Shown: positions 1 through 7,998, counted from the first letter of the stretch. The stretch is 64,000 nucleotides of DNA from Streptomyces alfalfae (GCF_004127445.1 NZ_QEXM01000003.1:124001-188000); one strand, 5' to 3'. Numbers and translations are program-made. The notes: generated from the letters alone by a model not told the origin.

Positions 1-864
1 CTCGGCGCGCACTACGGAGCCGAGCGGCTCGGCTGTACGGTCATTCCCGCGTCCGGCGGCATGACCGCGCGCCAGGTGCGGCTGATCCAGGACTTCCGGC
101 CCGAGATCATCATGGTGACGCCCTCGTACATGCTCACCCTCCTGGAGGAGTTCGAGCGGCAGGGCGTCGATCCCCGGACGACCTCCCTGCGGGTCGGCGT
201 CTTCGGCGCGGAACCGTGGACCGAGGAGATGCGGCGCGAGATCGAGGAGCGCTTCGCCATCGACGCCGTCGACATATACGGCCTCTCCGAGGTGATCGGC
301 CCCGGCGTCGCGCAGGAGTGCGTGGAGACCAAGGACGGCCTGCACATCTGGGAGGACCACTTCTACCCCGAGGTCGTCGACCCGGTCACGGGCGAGGTGC
401 TGCCGGACGGCGAGCGCGGCGAGCTGGTCTTCACCTCCCTCACCAAGGAGGCCATGCCCGTCATCCGCTACCGCACGCGTGACCTGACGCGGCTGCTCCC
501 CGGCACGGCACGCGTCTTCCGGCGGATGGAGAAGGTGACGGGGCGCTGCGACGACATGGTGATCCTGCGGGGGGTCAACCTCTTCCCCACGCAGATCGAG
601 GAGATCGTGCTGCGCACGGCGGGCGTGGCCCCGCACTTCCAGCTCCGGCTGACCCGCGAGGGCCGCATGGACGCCCTGACCGTGCGCGCCGAGGCCCGCG
701 CCGACACGACCCCCGAGCGGCGCGCGGCGGCGGCCCGCGAGATCGCCGCCGCGGTGAAGGACGGCATCGGCGTCTCGGTGGGCGTGGAGGTCGTCGACCC
801 GGAGACGCTGGAACGGTCGGTGGGGAAGTTCAAGCGGATCGTCGATCTGCGCGGCGAGGGCTGA
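1..864 (+). CDS. paaK: Phenylacetate-CoA ligase (PaaK-type), 5'-truncated by the window edge
   Basis: This AMP-forming ligase would activate phenylacetate or a related aryl acid to its CoA thioester, the entry step of aerobic phenylacetate catabolism. The frame is open from base 1, so about 287 C-terminal residues are visible and the start lies outside. The family signature YGLSEVIGPGVAQEC, the YRTRDLT stretch, and the hinge and lid segment with GRCDDM and RGVNLFPTQIEE are all present, as in PaaK rather than general acyl-CoA synthetases. No other paa genes follow on this strand, and the next gene is convergent. An adenylating enzyme for another aryl or indolyl acid is possible, which would fit the neighbouring indole genes, but that is inference. 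Confidence 0.9.
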   Translation, partial: LGAHYGAERLGCTVIPASGGMTARQVRLIQDFRPEIIMVTPSYMLTLLEEFERQGVDPRTTSLRVGVFGAEPWTEEMRREIEERFAIDAVDIYGLSEVIGPGVAQECVETKDGLHIWEDHFYPEVVDPVTGEVLPDGERGELVFTSLTKEAMPVIRYRTRDLTRLLPGTARVFRRMEKVTGRCDDMVILRGVNLFPTQIEEIVLRTAGVAPHFQLRLTREGRMDALTVRAEARADTTPERRAAAAREIAAAVKDGIGVSVGVEVVDPETLERSVGKFKRIVDLRGEG

Positions 865-903
865 CGGCCGGACCATGGCGCCGGCCTCCCGGGAGATGTG
901 GAC

Positions 904-920
904 CGGGGCCGCCGGCCCCG
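904..920. terminator. Hairpin between convergent genes
   Basis: A perfect 7-bp GC stem (CGGGGCC / GGCCCCG) with a 3-base loop sits in the 80-bp gap between the converging ligase and tryptophanase genes. It has no U-tract, as is common in Streptomyces, and could serve both strands. Confidence 0.45.
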
Positions 921-944
921 CGGTGGCGCGGGGCCGAGCGGAGA

Positions 945-2318
945 TCAGCCGTCGGACCGCACGGGCTCCAGCTTGATGCTGAAGTGGCGGAGGATCGGCG
1001 ACTGGCCCACGATGCGGTAGCCCCGCACCGACTCGGGGTTCTTGGCTATGTCCGCCAGGGTGGCGGCGACGTGGTCGTAGTGGCTCCGGGTGTAGACCCG
1101 TCGGGGAAGCGCCAGCCGCACCAGCTCGAAAGGCGCGGTCTTGATGGAGTTGCCGTGCTCGTCCTCTTCCCCGAGGTACAGGCTGCCCAGCTCCGCCGAG
1201 CGGATGCCGCCGCGGCGGTAGAGCTCACAGACGAGCGCGGTGCCCGGGTACTGGTGCGGGGGGATGTGGGGCAGCAGCCGCCCGGCGTTGACGTAGAGGG
1301 CGTGCAGACCCGAGGGCTCCAGGATGTCCACCCCGGCCTCGCGGATGCGCGCCGCGAGGTAGGCGGCTATGTCGGCGCGTTCGGCGAGGTAGGCCGGTTC
1401 GGTGACTTCCAGGAGGCCGCGGGCCATCATCTCGAGGTCGCGGCCCGCCAGCCCGCCGTAGGTGGTGAAGCCCTCGGTGGCGATGAGCAGGCCTGCGCAC
1501 TTCTCGGCGAGCTCGGGGTCCTTCAGACCGATGAAGCCGCCGATGTGGACGATGCCGTCCTTCTTCGCGCTCATGACGCAGCCGTCCGCGAGGCGGAAGG
1601 CCTCCTCGGCGACCTGGCGGGGCGTGCGGCCGGCGTAGCCAGGCTCGCGCTGGGTCACCAGCCAGGCGTTCTCCGCGAAGCGCGCGGCATCCAGGATCAG
1701 GGGCACGTTGTGCCGTCGGCACAGTTCGGCGGTCTGCCGCAGGTTCTCCATGCTGACCGGCTGACCGCCGCCACCGTTGTTGGTGATGGTCATCAGCACG
1801 GCCGCCACGGGCGCCTGGTGCGCGTTCTCCAGCGCCTGCTCCAGGGCGATCAGGTCGATGTTGCCCTTGAACGGGTAGTCGCTGTCGAGGTCCTTCGCCT
1901 CGGCGCAGGGCAGGTCGTAGGCCTGGCAGCCGGTCAGTTCGACGTTGGCGCGGGTGGTGTCGAAGTGGGTGTTGGACAGCACGCTCGTGCCCGGTTCGAG
2001 CAGCGCGGAGAACAGGATGCGCTCGGCGGCGCGGCCCTGGTGTGCCGGCAGGATGTGGGGGTAACCGGTGAGTTCGGAGACGACCTCGTGCCACCGGTAG
2101 TAGCTGCGGCTGCCGGCGTAGGACTCGTCGCCGTGCATGCCCGCGGCGAGCTGGTCCGCGGAGATCGCACCGGTCCCCGAGTCGCTCAGCAGGTCGATGG
2201 TGACCTCGTCGGCACGCAGATCGAAGGGGTTGTAGGCGACCCGCTCCAGCGCGGCCTCGCGCTCCGCCCGGGTGGTGAACGCGATCGGCTCTACAACTTT
2301 GATGCGGTACGGCTCCAC
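945..2318 (-). CDS. Tryptophanase / tyrosine phenol-lyase family beta-eliminating lyase
   Basis: This PLP enzyme cleaves tryptophan (or a ring-substituted tryptophan) to an indole, pyruvate and ammonia; tyrosine phenol-lyases share the fold. The 457 residues match family length. The N-terminal SDSGTGAIS motif, the ITNNGGGGQP stretch and MSAKKDG are visible, with the second lysine of that motif (about Lys253) expected to bind PLP. The start is GTG at 2318 behind GAAGGAAG, and it overlaps the end of the upstream prenyltransferase gene by 28 bp, so the two are one transcript. Tryptophanase is uncommon in Streptomyces primary metabolism but recurs beside indole prenyltransferases (the IptB role in 6-dimethylallylindole-3-carbaldehyde synthesis). 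A role cleaving prenylated tryptophan is inferred from that context. Confidence 0.9.
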   Translation of the reverse strand: MEPYRIKVVEPIAFTTRAEREAALERVAYNPFDLRADEVTIDLLSDSGTGAISADQLAAGMHGDESYAGSRSYYRWHEVVSELTGYPHILPAHQGRAAERILFSALLEPGTSVLSNTHFDTTRANVELTGCQAYDLPCAEAKDLDSDYPFKGNIDLIALEQALENAHQAPVAAVLMTITNNGGGGQPVSMENLRQTAELCRRHNVPLILDAARFAENAWLVTQREPGYAGRTPRQVAEEAFRLADGCVMSAKKDGIVHIGGFIGLKDPELAEKCAGLLIATEGFTTYGGLAGRDLEMMARGLLEVTEPAYLAERADIAAYLAARIREAGVDILEPSGLHALYVNAGRLLPHIPPHQYPGTALVCELYRRGGIRSAELGSLYLGEEDEHGNSIKTAPFELVRLALPRRVYTRSHYDHVAATLADIAKNPESVRGYRIVGQSPILRHFSIKLEPVRSDG

Positions 2319-3547
2319 GTGACTTCCTTCTGTGCGGTGTGCGGACTGGCGTGATCGGCGGCTTCGCGCCCGGGGTTCGAAGTGTTCTTGGTCCGTTGCG
2401 CGGGCAGCAGGCCGGCTTGCGCGTCCTGCTCCTGGGGCGGCCGGGTCAGGTAGGCCTCGGAGGACAGATAGGCGGTGATGCGGGGCTGCCGGTTCCGCTC
2501 GTACACGAGGGCGAGGTAGGCGATGAGCCCGACGCCGTCGCTGAGCCGTCGCCGCGTGAGCGCGCCCAGGCTCCGGCTCAGGGCCGTGGGGTCCATGCCG
2601 AACCGGGTCAGCAGGGCGGTCGCCCGGGCGAGGGCCTCCTCGTCGTCGCGCACGTAGTCACGGACGGGGATGTGGAGCGTGAAGCCGCTGGGCTCGCTGT
2701 CGCCCTCGGTGAAGGAATGGCAGGTGAGCGCGGACCGCCGCAGGAGCCTCCGCGTGCCGTCTGCCTCCCGCCCGGACGGCGCGAGGGAGCCGGCGGCCGT
2801 GTGGAAGAAGGAGCGGATGTCCGCCGCCGATGCCCCGGAGGAGTGGCTGAGCGCGCAGGCGTCGTCGGCCGACATGCCCGCGTGCTTCACGTAGACCTTG
2901 ACGCGAGGTGACTTCCAGTCGCCCAGGTCCAGTGCGAGGAACGGATAGCCCGCCGCGGGCGGAAGCTGCGCGAAGGCCTTGTCGTAGCCGAGCCGACGCA
3001 AGGCTTCTCGCACGGTGCGTGCGGCGTGCTCGGGCCCGGCGGCGGAGGGGTTCAGATAGACCTTGACGCCGGGGACTCCTCCCGCGCGCAGGTCGAGCGC
3101 GTACCACAGGGAGAGCGGTCCCTCGGCCGCAGCGGGGAGGAACAGGTCCTCCAGGGCGTCGAGTTGCTCGGTGGAGAAGTCCCATCGGGCGGCCATCGCG
3201 CGGATGGCCTCAAGTCCGGCGCGCCCGCTGTCGCCCATGTCGCCGTGGGCCCATCCGGGCTCCACGAGCACCCGCAGGGCCGGGGCGGCGTTTGCCGTGG
3301 AGGCGAGGGAGAACTCGACGGGGGTGTGGTCGTCGGAGAGGAAGCTGGGCGACGCCGGGGGCAAGGACAGCGGCCGCCGGGCGGAGCCCGCGAGGGAGTC
3401 GAGCAGGACCTGCCCGTACAGCGCGGTGTCCGCCTCGCTCAGGCCCACCGTGGCGCCGAGCCGCCGCAGTTGGCCGAGCACGTGCTCGCCGAGTGTCGTC
3501 TCACCGGGTTCGGCCGCCGGTGTCGCGGCCTCGGGCAGGGAGCTCAT
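2291..3547 (-). CDS. DMATS-type aromatic (tryptophan) prenyltransferase
   Basis: The likely reaction transfers a dimethylallyl group from DMAPP to the indole ring of L-tryptophan, independent of an aspartate-rich metal motif. The 418-residue sequence resembles bacterial ABBA-fold DMATS enzymes: the VEFSLAST opening, LSLWYALDLR, GVPGVKVYLNPS, the LSHSSGASAADI segment and the tail VGLIAYLALVYERN. ATG at 3547 follows AGGA at good spacing, and it overlaps the stop of a short upstream frame as ATGA. Tryptophanase follows in the same operon. Streptomyces homologues prenylate C5 or C6 of tryptophan (SCO7467-like or IptA-like); the sequence read here does not settle regiospecificity. Codon use is like that of the neighbours. 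Confidence 0.87.
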   Translation of the reverse strand: MSSLPEAATPAAEPGETTLGEHVLGQLRRLGATVGLSEADTALYGQVLLDSLAGSARRPLSLPPASPSFLSDDHTPVEFSLASTANAAPALRVLVEPGWAHGDMGDSGRAGLEAIRAMAARWDFSTEQLDALEDLFLPAAAEGPLSLWYALDLRAGGVPGVKVYLNPSAAGPEHAARTVREALRRLGYDKAFAQLPPAAGYPFLALDLGDWKSPRVKVYVKHAGMSADDACALSHSSGASAADIRSFFHTAAGSLAPSGREADGTRRLLRRSALTCHSFTEGDSEPSGFTLHIPVRDYVRDDEEALARATALLTRFGMDPTALSRSLGALTRRRLSDGVGLIAYLALVYERNRQPRITAYLSSEAYLTRPPQEQDAQAGLLPAQRTKNTSNPGREAADHASPHTAQKEVTWSRTASKL

Positions 3548-3780
3548 CGCGTTCCTCGCACGTCGTGGCGCGGGAAGCGTGCGCACGGTGGTGCGCAGGT
3601 ACGGCGGCGTGCTCCGCCGACGAGGGAGGAGACACGGGCCGATCCGCCGTGAGCGGCGGTTATTCGGCCCTGCGCCTTGTCGGGGTCGCCGCACCCGCAC
3701 GGGTTCTTCCTGCTGGACGTGGTGCGCCGCTGGCCCGGTCGGTTGCCTGCAGAACGGGGCGCGGAGGTTGCGAGATCCAC
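3544..3780 (-). other. Possible 78-codon leader frame translationally coupled to the prenyltransferase
   Basis: A GTG at 3780 sits 7 bases after AAGGAG, the best ribosome-binding site in this leader, and opens a 78-codon frame whose stop overlaps the prenyltransferase start as ATGA. The predicted peptide is Arg-rich with a NPCGCGDPDKAQGR stretch and contains no tryptophan. Its third-position GC is clearly lower than in neighbouring genes, which argues against a conserved protein. It may be a leader read only for coupling, or chance. The rest of the 351-bp gap from 3548 to 3898 holds only the promoter-like and palindromic elements listed next. Confidence 0.25.
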
Positions 3781-3830
3781 TGTCTCTCCTTCATCTCGTG
3801 TCACTCCAGACACTCCGCGCTGTCCTACCC

Positions 3831-3887
3831 CATAAATGATCTTTCCATGCAGGCTACAACAACTGCCTGTGTCGCCTGCGTCACAGG
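3831..3887 (-). promoter_or_regulatory. Candidate promoter and palindrome upstream of the prenylindole operon
   Basis: On the minus strand, TTGTAG (3854-3859) and a weak T-rich -10-like TTTATG (3831-3836) are 17 bp apart in an unusually AT-rich patch. Just upstream lies an inverted repeat, CCTGTG (3866-3871) and CACAGG (3882-3887), separated by 10 bp, which could be an activator or repressor site. The conservon P450 ends at 3899, so this is the only room for an operon-specific promoter. Confidence 0.35.
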
Positions 3888-3898
3888 GGGTGCGCCGG

Positions 3899-5248
3899 TC
3901 ACTGACCGGTCAGCCACCGCATGAAGCTGCTCCAGCGGCCCGGCTTGCCGGCGCCGGGGGCCTGCGGCGCCACGGGCGCGGGGGCGACGGGCGGGTGCGC
4001 CTGGTCGCGATGGCGCTCCGACGGCTCAGGGGCGGGCGCGGGGCGCGGGGTGACCGCGCCGAAGCGGACGGGCAGGCTGGCCAGGGCCCGGTTGAAGGGG
4101 CCGGGCCGCCAGGCGAGGCTGTTGGCGGGGACGGCGAGTTCCACGTCCGGCAGCGCGTTGAACAGAGCTTCGAGGCCGGTCAGGGCGATGAGCCTGGCCG
4201 GTTCCTTGGACGGGCAGGCGTGCGGTCCCGCGCTCCAGGCGAGGTGGCCGCGCGTGTCGGCCCCCTGGTCCGCGAGCGCCGTGTTGGCCGCGCCGAAGGA
4301 CACCAGGAGCAGTTCACCGGCGCGGACCTTGTCGCCGGCCACGTCCGTGTCGGCGACCGGGTAGTGCGGCGCGTAGTTGGCCATGGGCGCGTTGCGCCAC
4401 AGGGTGTCGTCGAGGGCCTTGTCGAACTGCCCGTTGCGCGCGTACTCCTCGACGGTCAGCATCGTGTAGAAGGCGTTGCCGATGAGGTTGCCCTCCGGCT
4501 CGCCGCCCGCGCCGAGGAGCAGCACCAGCGTGTGCGCCAGTTCCTCGTCGGTCAGCTGGGCCGGGTGCTGCATCAGGTAGGACGTGATGTCCTCCCCGGG
4601 GTGGGCGCGCTTGAGCGCCACCAGCTCGCCGACCGCCTCCAGCAGGACCTGGCTGGCCTGCTCGGCGTTGACGCCGTCGAACATGCCGGAGATGCCGAAC
4701 AGGACGCGGTCGCCGATCTCCGCCGGGCAGCCGAAGAGTTCGTTGAAGACGTACAGGGGGAGCTGCTGGGCGTAGTCCCTGAGCAGGTCGGCGCTGCCGC
4801 GGGCGCTGAACTGGTTGATGAGGAACTGGGCGGCCTGGTTGACGATGCGGCTCAGCCGGCTGTTGCTGACGCGGGCCAGGCTCTCGGTGATGGCCTGCCG
4901 CAGCCGCACGTGCTCGGCGCCGTCGGTGAACATGCAGTTCGGCCGGTAGGACAGCAGCGGCAGGACCGGGCTGTCGGCGCGGATGAGGCCCTCGTTCAGC
5001 GCACGCCAGCGGCGTGAGTCCTTGCGGAAGGTCGTCGGGTCCTGCAACAGCTCCAGGGCCGCGCTGTAGTCGGTCACCAGGGTCGCCTCCACGCCGGGCG
5101 CGATCGTGACCGGCGCCGTGGGGCCGAGCTGGTGCATGTAGCGGTAGTACGCGTGCGGGTTGGCCGCGAACTCCGGGGTGTCGAGGGGTATGCGCTGCCC
5201 GCTGCCGTGTGCGGGGCAGCCGGGCGGAGGTACGGGAGGGGTTGTCAT
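3899..5248 (-). CDS. cvnE: Conservon cytochrome P450, CYP157-like (CvnE)
   Basis: This is the last gene of the conservon, a haem protein of unknown substrate. ATG at 5248 overlaps the cvnD stop (ATGA), giving 449 residues. The haem-binding loop WSAGPHACPS places the Cys ligand at residue 345. The K-helix has DDTLW at 280-284 followed by Arg285 instead of ExxR. This matches the CYP157 family, where the otherwise universal ExxR motif is known to be replaced by a sequence ending in LW. The I-helix GAGGEPEGN also lacks the usual acid-Thr pair. A Pro-rich tail of about 55 residues ends in a short basic/Trp segment. Catalytic competence is uncertain; a sensory or electron-transfer role with CvnA-D is possible. 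Confidence 0.9.
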   Translation of the reverse strand: MTTPPVPPPGCPAHGSGQRIPLDTPEFAANPHAYYRYMHQLGPTAPVTIAPGVEATLVTDYSAALELLQDPTTFRKDSRRWRALNEGLIRADSPVLPLLSYRPNCMFTDGAEHVRLRQAITESLARVSNSRLSRIVNQAAQFLINQFSARGSADLLRDYAQQLPLYVFNELFGCPAEIGDRVLFGISGMFDGVNAEQASQVLLEAVGELVALKRAHPGEDITSYLMQHPAQLTDEELAHTLVLLLGAGGEPEGNLIGNAFYTMLTVEEYARNGQFDKALDDTLWRNAPMANYAPHYPVADTDVAGDKVRAGELLLVSFGAANTALADQGADTRGHLAWSAGPHACPSKEPARLIALTGLEALFNALPDVELAVPANSLAWRPGPFNRALASLPVRFGAVTPRPAPAPEPSERHRDQAHPPVAPAPVAPQAPGAGKPGRWSSFMRWLTGQ

Positions 5249-5850
5249 GCGTGCTCCAGGGCGGCGCGCTTCTGCAGATAGCGGACCATGGTGATCAGGG
5301 CGTTGACGGACGACGCTTTGTCGCGCGCGTCGATGGTGACGACCGGGGTGTCGGGCAGCAGGTCGAGCGCCTCCCGGACAGCCTCCGGGGTGTGCACCGT
5401 GCCGCCGTCGAACTGGTTGATGGCCACGGCGAAGTCGAGTCCGTAGCTCTCGACCAGGTCCATGACCTCGAAACTGTCGGCCAGCCGCTCGGGGTCCACC
5501 AGGACCAGCGCGCCCAGCGCCCCGCGGGCCATGTCGTCCCACAGGTTGACGAACCGCTGCTGGCCCGGTGATCCGAAGAGGTACAGCACGATGCGCTCGC
5601 TGAGGGTCAGGCGACCGAAGTCCAGGGCCACGGTGGTCGTGGTCTTCCCCTGTACTCCCTTGAGGTCGTCGACGTTCTCCGAGAGGCTCGTCATCTGCTC
5701 CTCGGTGGACAGCGGGGCGATCTCGGAGAGCGAGCCGATCAGCGTGGTCTTGCCGACGGCGAAGTGCCCGACGACCAGGATCTTCACCGCCGTCTGCTGT
5801 GCGCCGCTGCGCACGTAGGCGTCCTCAGACAGAGAGAGCCTTGAGGCCAT
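5245..5850 (-). CDS. cvnD: Conservon Ras-like GTPase (CvnD)
   Basis: This small GTP-binding protein of about 201 residues belongs to the bacterial MglA-like group found in conservons. The P-loop reads GHFAVGKTT, the switch II region GSPGQQRF, and the base-specificity motif NQFDGG replaces canonical NKxD, as is usual in CvnD proteins. Its start overlaps the end of cvnC by 26 bp and its stop overlaps the cvnE start. By analogy with the characterised S. coelicolor conservons, it should assemble with CvnA, CvnB and CvnC at the membrane in a G-protein-like signalling complex. Confidence 0.93.
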   Translation of the reverse strand: MASRLSLSEDAYVRSGAQQTAVKILVVGHFAVGKTTLIGSLSEIAPLSTEEQMTSLSENVDDLKGVQGKTTTTVALDFGRLTLSERIVLYLFGSPGQQRFVNLWDDMARGALGALVLVDPERLADSFEVMDLVESYGLDFAVAINQFDGGTVHTPEAVREALDLLPDTPVVTIDARDKASSVNALITMVRYLQKRAALEHA

Positions 5851-6214
5851 CGAGCACCTCCTGAAGCAAGGTCTTGTTGGCGAGACGAGCCGAGGGCACC
5901 GGCGCACGGGTGACCAGATAGCCCCCCTCGGCGAGGGAACTGAGCAGCACCTTGACGACGCCCAGAGGCTGCTGGGTGTGGGCGGCGATCTCGGCGACCG
6001 AGAGATAGCCGCTGGAGCACATCTCCAGGATCTGCTGCTCCTCGGGCGAGAGCCGTTGGGGGCGCTGCTGCTCGTCGGTGGACGTCGTGACGAGGGTGAT
6101 GAGGGCGAACGTGCCCTCATCGGGCAGGTCGCGCCCACGGGTGATGACGTAGGGACGGACTAACGCGCCGGCCTCTGACACGGGTTCCAGATCGGTACGG
6201 TCCGGGTCCGTCAT
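5825..6214 (-). CDS. cvnC: Conservon DUF742 protein (CvnC)
   Basis: A 129-residue DUF742 protein with the family opening VRPYVITRGR near the N-terminus and a winged-helix-like segment, LSVAEIAAHTQQPLGVVKVLLSSLAEGGYL. Family members bind CvnA and the GTPase in the conservon complex; the helix-turn-helix-like part may be for protein contacts rather than DNA. It starts at ATG 6214 overlapping the cvnB stop (ATGA) and runs 26 bp into cvnD, so translation of the set is tightly coupled. Confidence 0.93.
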   Translation of the reverse strand: MTDPDRTDLEPVSEAGALVRPYVITRGRDLPDEGTFALITLVTTSTDEQQRPQRLSPEEQQILEMCSSGYLSVAEIAAHTQQPLGVVKVLLSSLAEGGYLVTRAPVPSARLANKTLLQEVLDGLKALSV

Positions 6215-6609
6215 GAGGTGACCGTGTCGGTGCGGCGGGCGCTCGACATGGCCTTGCCCAGTCGGCTGACCAGCTGCTGCATCCGATACGTGATGTCGCC
6301 CATGTCGACCTCGGCGGACGCCGCCACGGCGAGGTAGGAGCCGCCTCCCGCGGCGTTCAGGAACACCCAGCCGCCGTCGAACTCGATGAGCGTCTGGCGC
6401 CAGGACGTGCCGTCGTCGCCACAGAAGAACCCGACGGACCGGCTGAGCGACTGCAGTCCGCTCACGGCGGCGGCCACCTTGTCGGCGTCGTCCCGGCCGA
6501 TCTCCGCCGTGCGGGACATCTGCAGGCCGTCGGCGGAGATCAGGACCGCGTGGAGGGCATGGGGGATCGCCAGCGCGTCCTCAAGCATCCAGGACAGGTC
6601 GTCGCTCAC
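6211..6609 (-). CDS. cvnB: Conservon roadblock/LC7 protein (CvnB)
   Basis: A 132-residue roadblock/LC7-domain protein, the MglB-like partner expected to bind the GTPase CvnD and the kinase-like CvnA. It begins LSWMLEDALAIPHALHAVLIS, with the family's SADGL motif and a central sheet containing GGWVFLNAAGGGSYLAV. The start is GTG at 6609, because this overlaps the cvnA stop as GTGA and gives the normal N-terminus; no ATG lies nearby in frame. Confidence 0.93.
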   Translation of the reverse strand: MSDDLSWMLEDALAIPHALHAVLISADGLQMSRTAEIGRDDADKVAAAVSGLQSLSRSVGFFCGDDGTSWRQTLIEFDGGWVFLNAAGGGSYLAVAASAEVDMGDITYRMQQLVSRLGKAMSSARRTDTVTS

Positions 6610-7805
6610 GGGGCATCGAATCCTTCGTGTGAATCGGCAGGAGTGTCGCGTTCGGCGGCCGGTACCCCCGCACTTCGGCCGCTGAGAGTGCCGCGCTGAA
6701 ACGCGTCCATGGCCGCCACCCGTGCCTCCGCCGACCGGGCCGGCGGCGCGGTGGCTTCGTCGGGCTGGCTGTCCGGCACGAGTGCCATGGCGCGGCGCTT
6801 GTTCTGTCGCCGGGGCAGCCCCTCCACGGTCGTGGAGGGGGCCGAACCGCTGCCCCGCGAACCCGGGTCGGTTCCTCGTATCGCGGTCGGCCTCACGGGT
6901 TCCGGCATGTCCGTCAGCAGCTCCTTCGGCACCATCACCACCGCTCGGACGCCGCCGTAGGGAGAAGTGCTGTCGATGGTGACCGTGAATCCGAATCGCG
7001 CGCACAGCGCGCCGATCACCGCGAAACCGAACGCGGGAGGATTGCCGAGTTCGGAGACGCTCACCGCGGACCCGCCGGCCAGCAGCGCCGTGGCGGCCGT
7101 CTTCTCCTCCTCGCTCATCCCGACGCCCGCATCGTCGATCACGATGCAGATGCCCTTGGGGACCGTGCGCACTTCGACGTCCACCATGGAGGTCGGCGCC
7201 GAGTAGCTGGTGGCGTTGTCGAGCAGTTCGGCCACCGTCAGCGCGACCGGCTCGACGGCGCGGCTGGTCACCGCGATGTCCACCCGCGAGGCGATGTCGA
7301 TGCGCTGGTAGTGCCGGATCCGGCCCTGGGCCCCGCGGATCACGTCGTAGATGGACGCCGCGTCCCGCTGCCGGCCGAGCCACCCGCCGCACAGCACGGC
7401 GATGGACTGGGCACGTCGGTTGAACTGCGAGTTCATGTGGTCGACGTCCAACAGGTCCCGCAGCACGGCCGAATCGCCGTACTTCTTCTGCAGCCCGGAG
7501 ATGGCCCGCTGCTGCTCGGCCGCGAGACCCTGGAGGGTCTGCATCGCGGACTTCAGCACGGTGTTGGTCGCGTTCTCCGCCTCCTCCTTGGCCTGCCGGA
7601 CCACCTCGTCATAGCCCCTGCGGAGCTCTTCGACGGTGGACTGGAGGACGGCGTGGCTGCCCTGCGCTTCGGTCAGGTCGTTCTCGACGCCCTGCTTCTG
7701 ACGGCGCAACGACTTGATCGTTTTTCGCTGGCGAACGACAACCGTGGTGGCGACAGGGACGCCGGCAGCAAGCGCCCAGACTGTCGGATCCTGCAAAATT
7801 GTCAT
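6606..7805 (-). CDS. cvnA: Conservon sensor-kinase-like protein (CvnA)
   Basis: A 399-residue membrane-associated histidine-kinase-like protein, first in the conservon. A single N-terminal hydrophobic segment (WALAAGVPVATTVVV) is followed by a coiled-coil-prone linker, a nitrate-sensor-type helical region (LLDVDHMNSQF) and an HATPase domain with N-box ELLDNATSYS and the Mg/ATP loop IDDAGVGMS. Compared with typical CvnA proteins of several hundred more residues it lacks a large extracellular loop, so it may sense a partner rather than a ligand. The C-terminal 100 residues are Pro/Ser-rich. It probably recruits CvnB, CvnC and CvnD. A promoter-like region lies about 140 bp upstream. Confidence 0.92.
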   Translation of the reverse strand: MTILQDPTVWALAAGVPVATTVVVRQRKTIKSLRRQKQGVENDLTEAQGSHAVLQSTVEELRRGYDEVVRQAKEEAENATNTVLKSAMQTLQGLAAEQQRAISGLQKKYGDSAVLRDLLDVDHMNSQFNRRAQSIAVLCGGWLGRQRDAASIYDVIRGAQGRIRHYQRIDIASRVDIAVTSRAVEPVALTVAELLDNATSYSAPTSMVDVEVRTVPKGICIVIDDAGVGMSEEEKTAATALLAGGSAVSVSELGNPPAFGFAVIGALCARFGFTVTIDSTSPYGGVRAVVMVPKELLTDMPEPVRPTAIRGTDPGSRGSGSAPSTTVEGLPRRQNKRRAMALVPDSQPDEATAPPARSAEARVAAMDAFQRGTLSGRSAGVPAAERDTPADSHEGFDAP

Positions 7806-7923
7806 GTGACTCTCTTTGAGCGGCTGGAGTCCAGCTCTCGGATCTGTCCATGCGGACCCTCGGCGTGGGCAGTCTTCACCACCCCGGAGGGCCCCCTGGC
7901 TGTAGCCATGCCGAGGAGAAAGC

Positions 7924-7998
7924 CCACGTGGCATGTGCCCGAGATCGTAACACCGAACGATCATGAGGCTCTGTCAAGTACAACACGCCGTTGCAACG
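7924..7998 (-). promoter_or_regulatory. Putative conservon promoter with palindromic elements
   Basis: On the minus strand a consensus TTGACA lies at 7972-7977, with TGTTAC (7947-7952) or the overlapping GTGTTA as possible -10 hexamers at 18-19 bp spacing. The -10 area is covered by a 20-bp inverted repeat, GATCGT (7943-7948) and ACGATC (7957-7962). An 8-bp palindrome CCACGTGG (7924-7931) and a 10-bp palindrome CGTTGCAACG (7989-7998) flank it. The gap from 7806 to 8251 shows no gene. Confidence 0.45.

Noticed and set aside
984-2354. Open reading frame of over 450 codons antisense to the tryptophanase gene
   Set aside because: Third-position GC and protein motifs support only the minus-strand gene; long antisense frames are normal at this GC content.
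3536-3850. Trp-rich leader peptide or attenuator for the prenyltransferase operon
   Set aside because: The short leader frames read on the minus strand contain no tandem Trp codons, and no terminator/antiterminator pair was seen.
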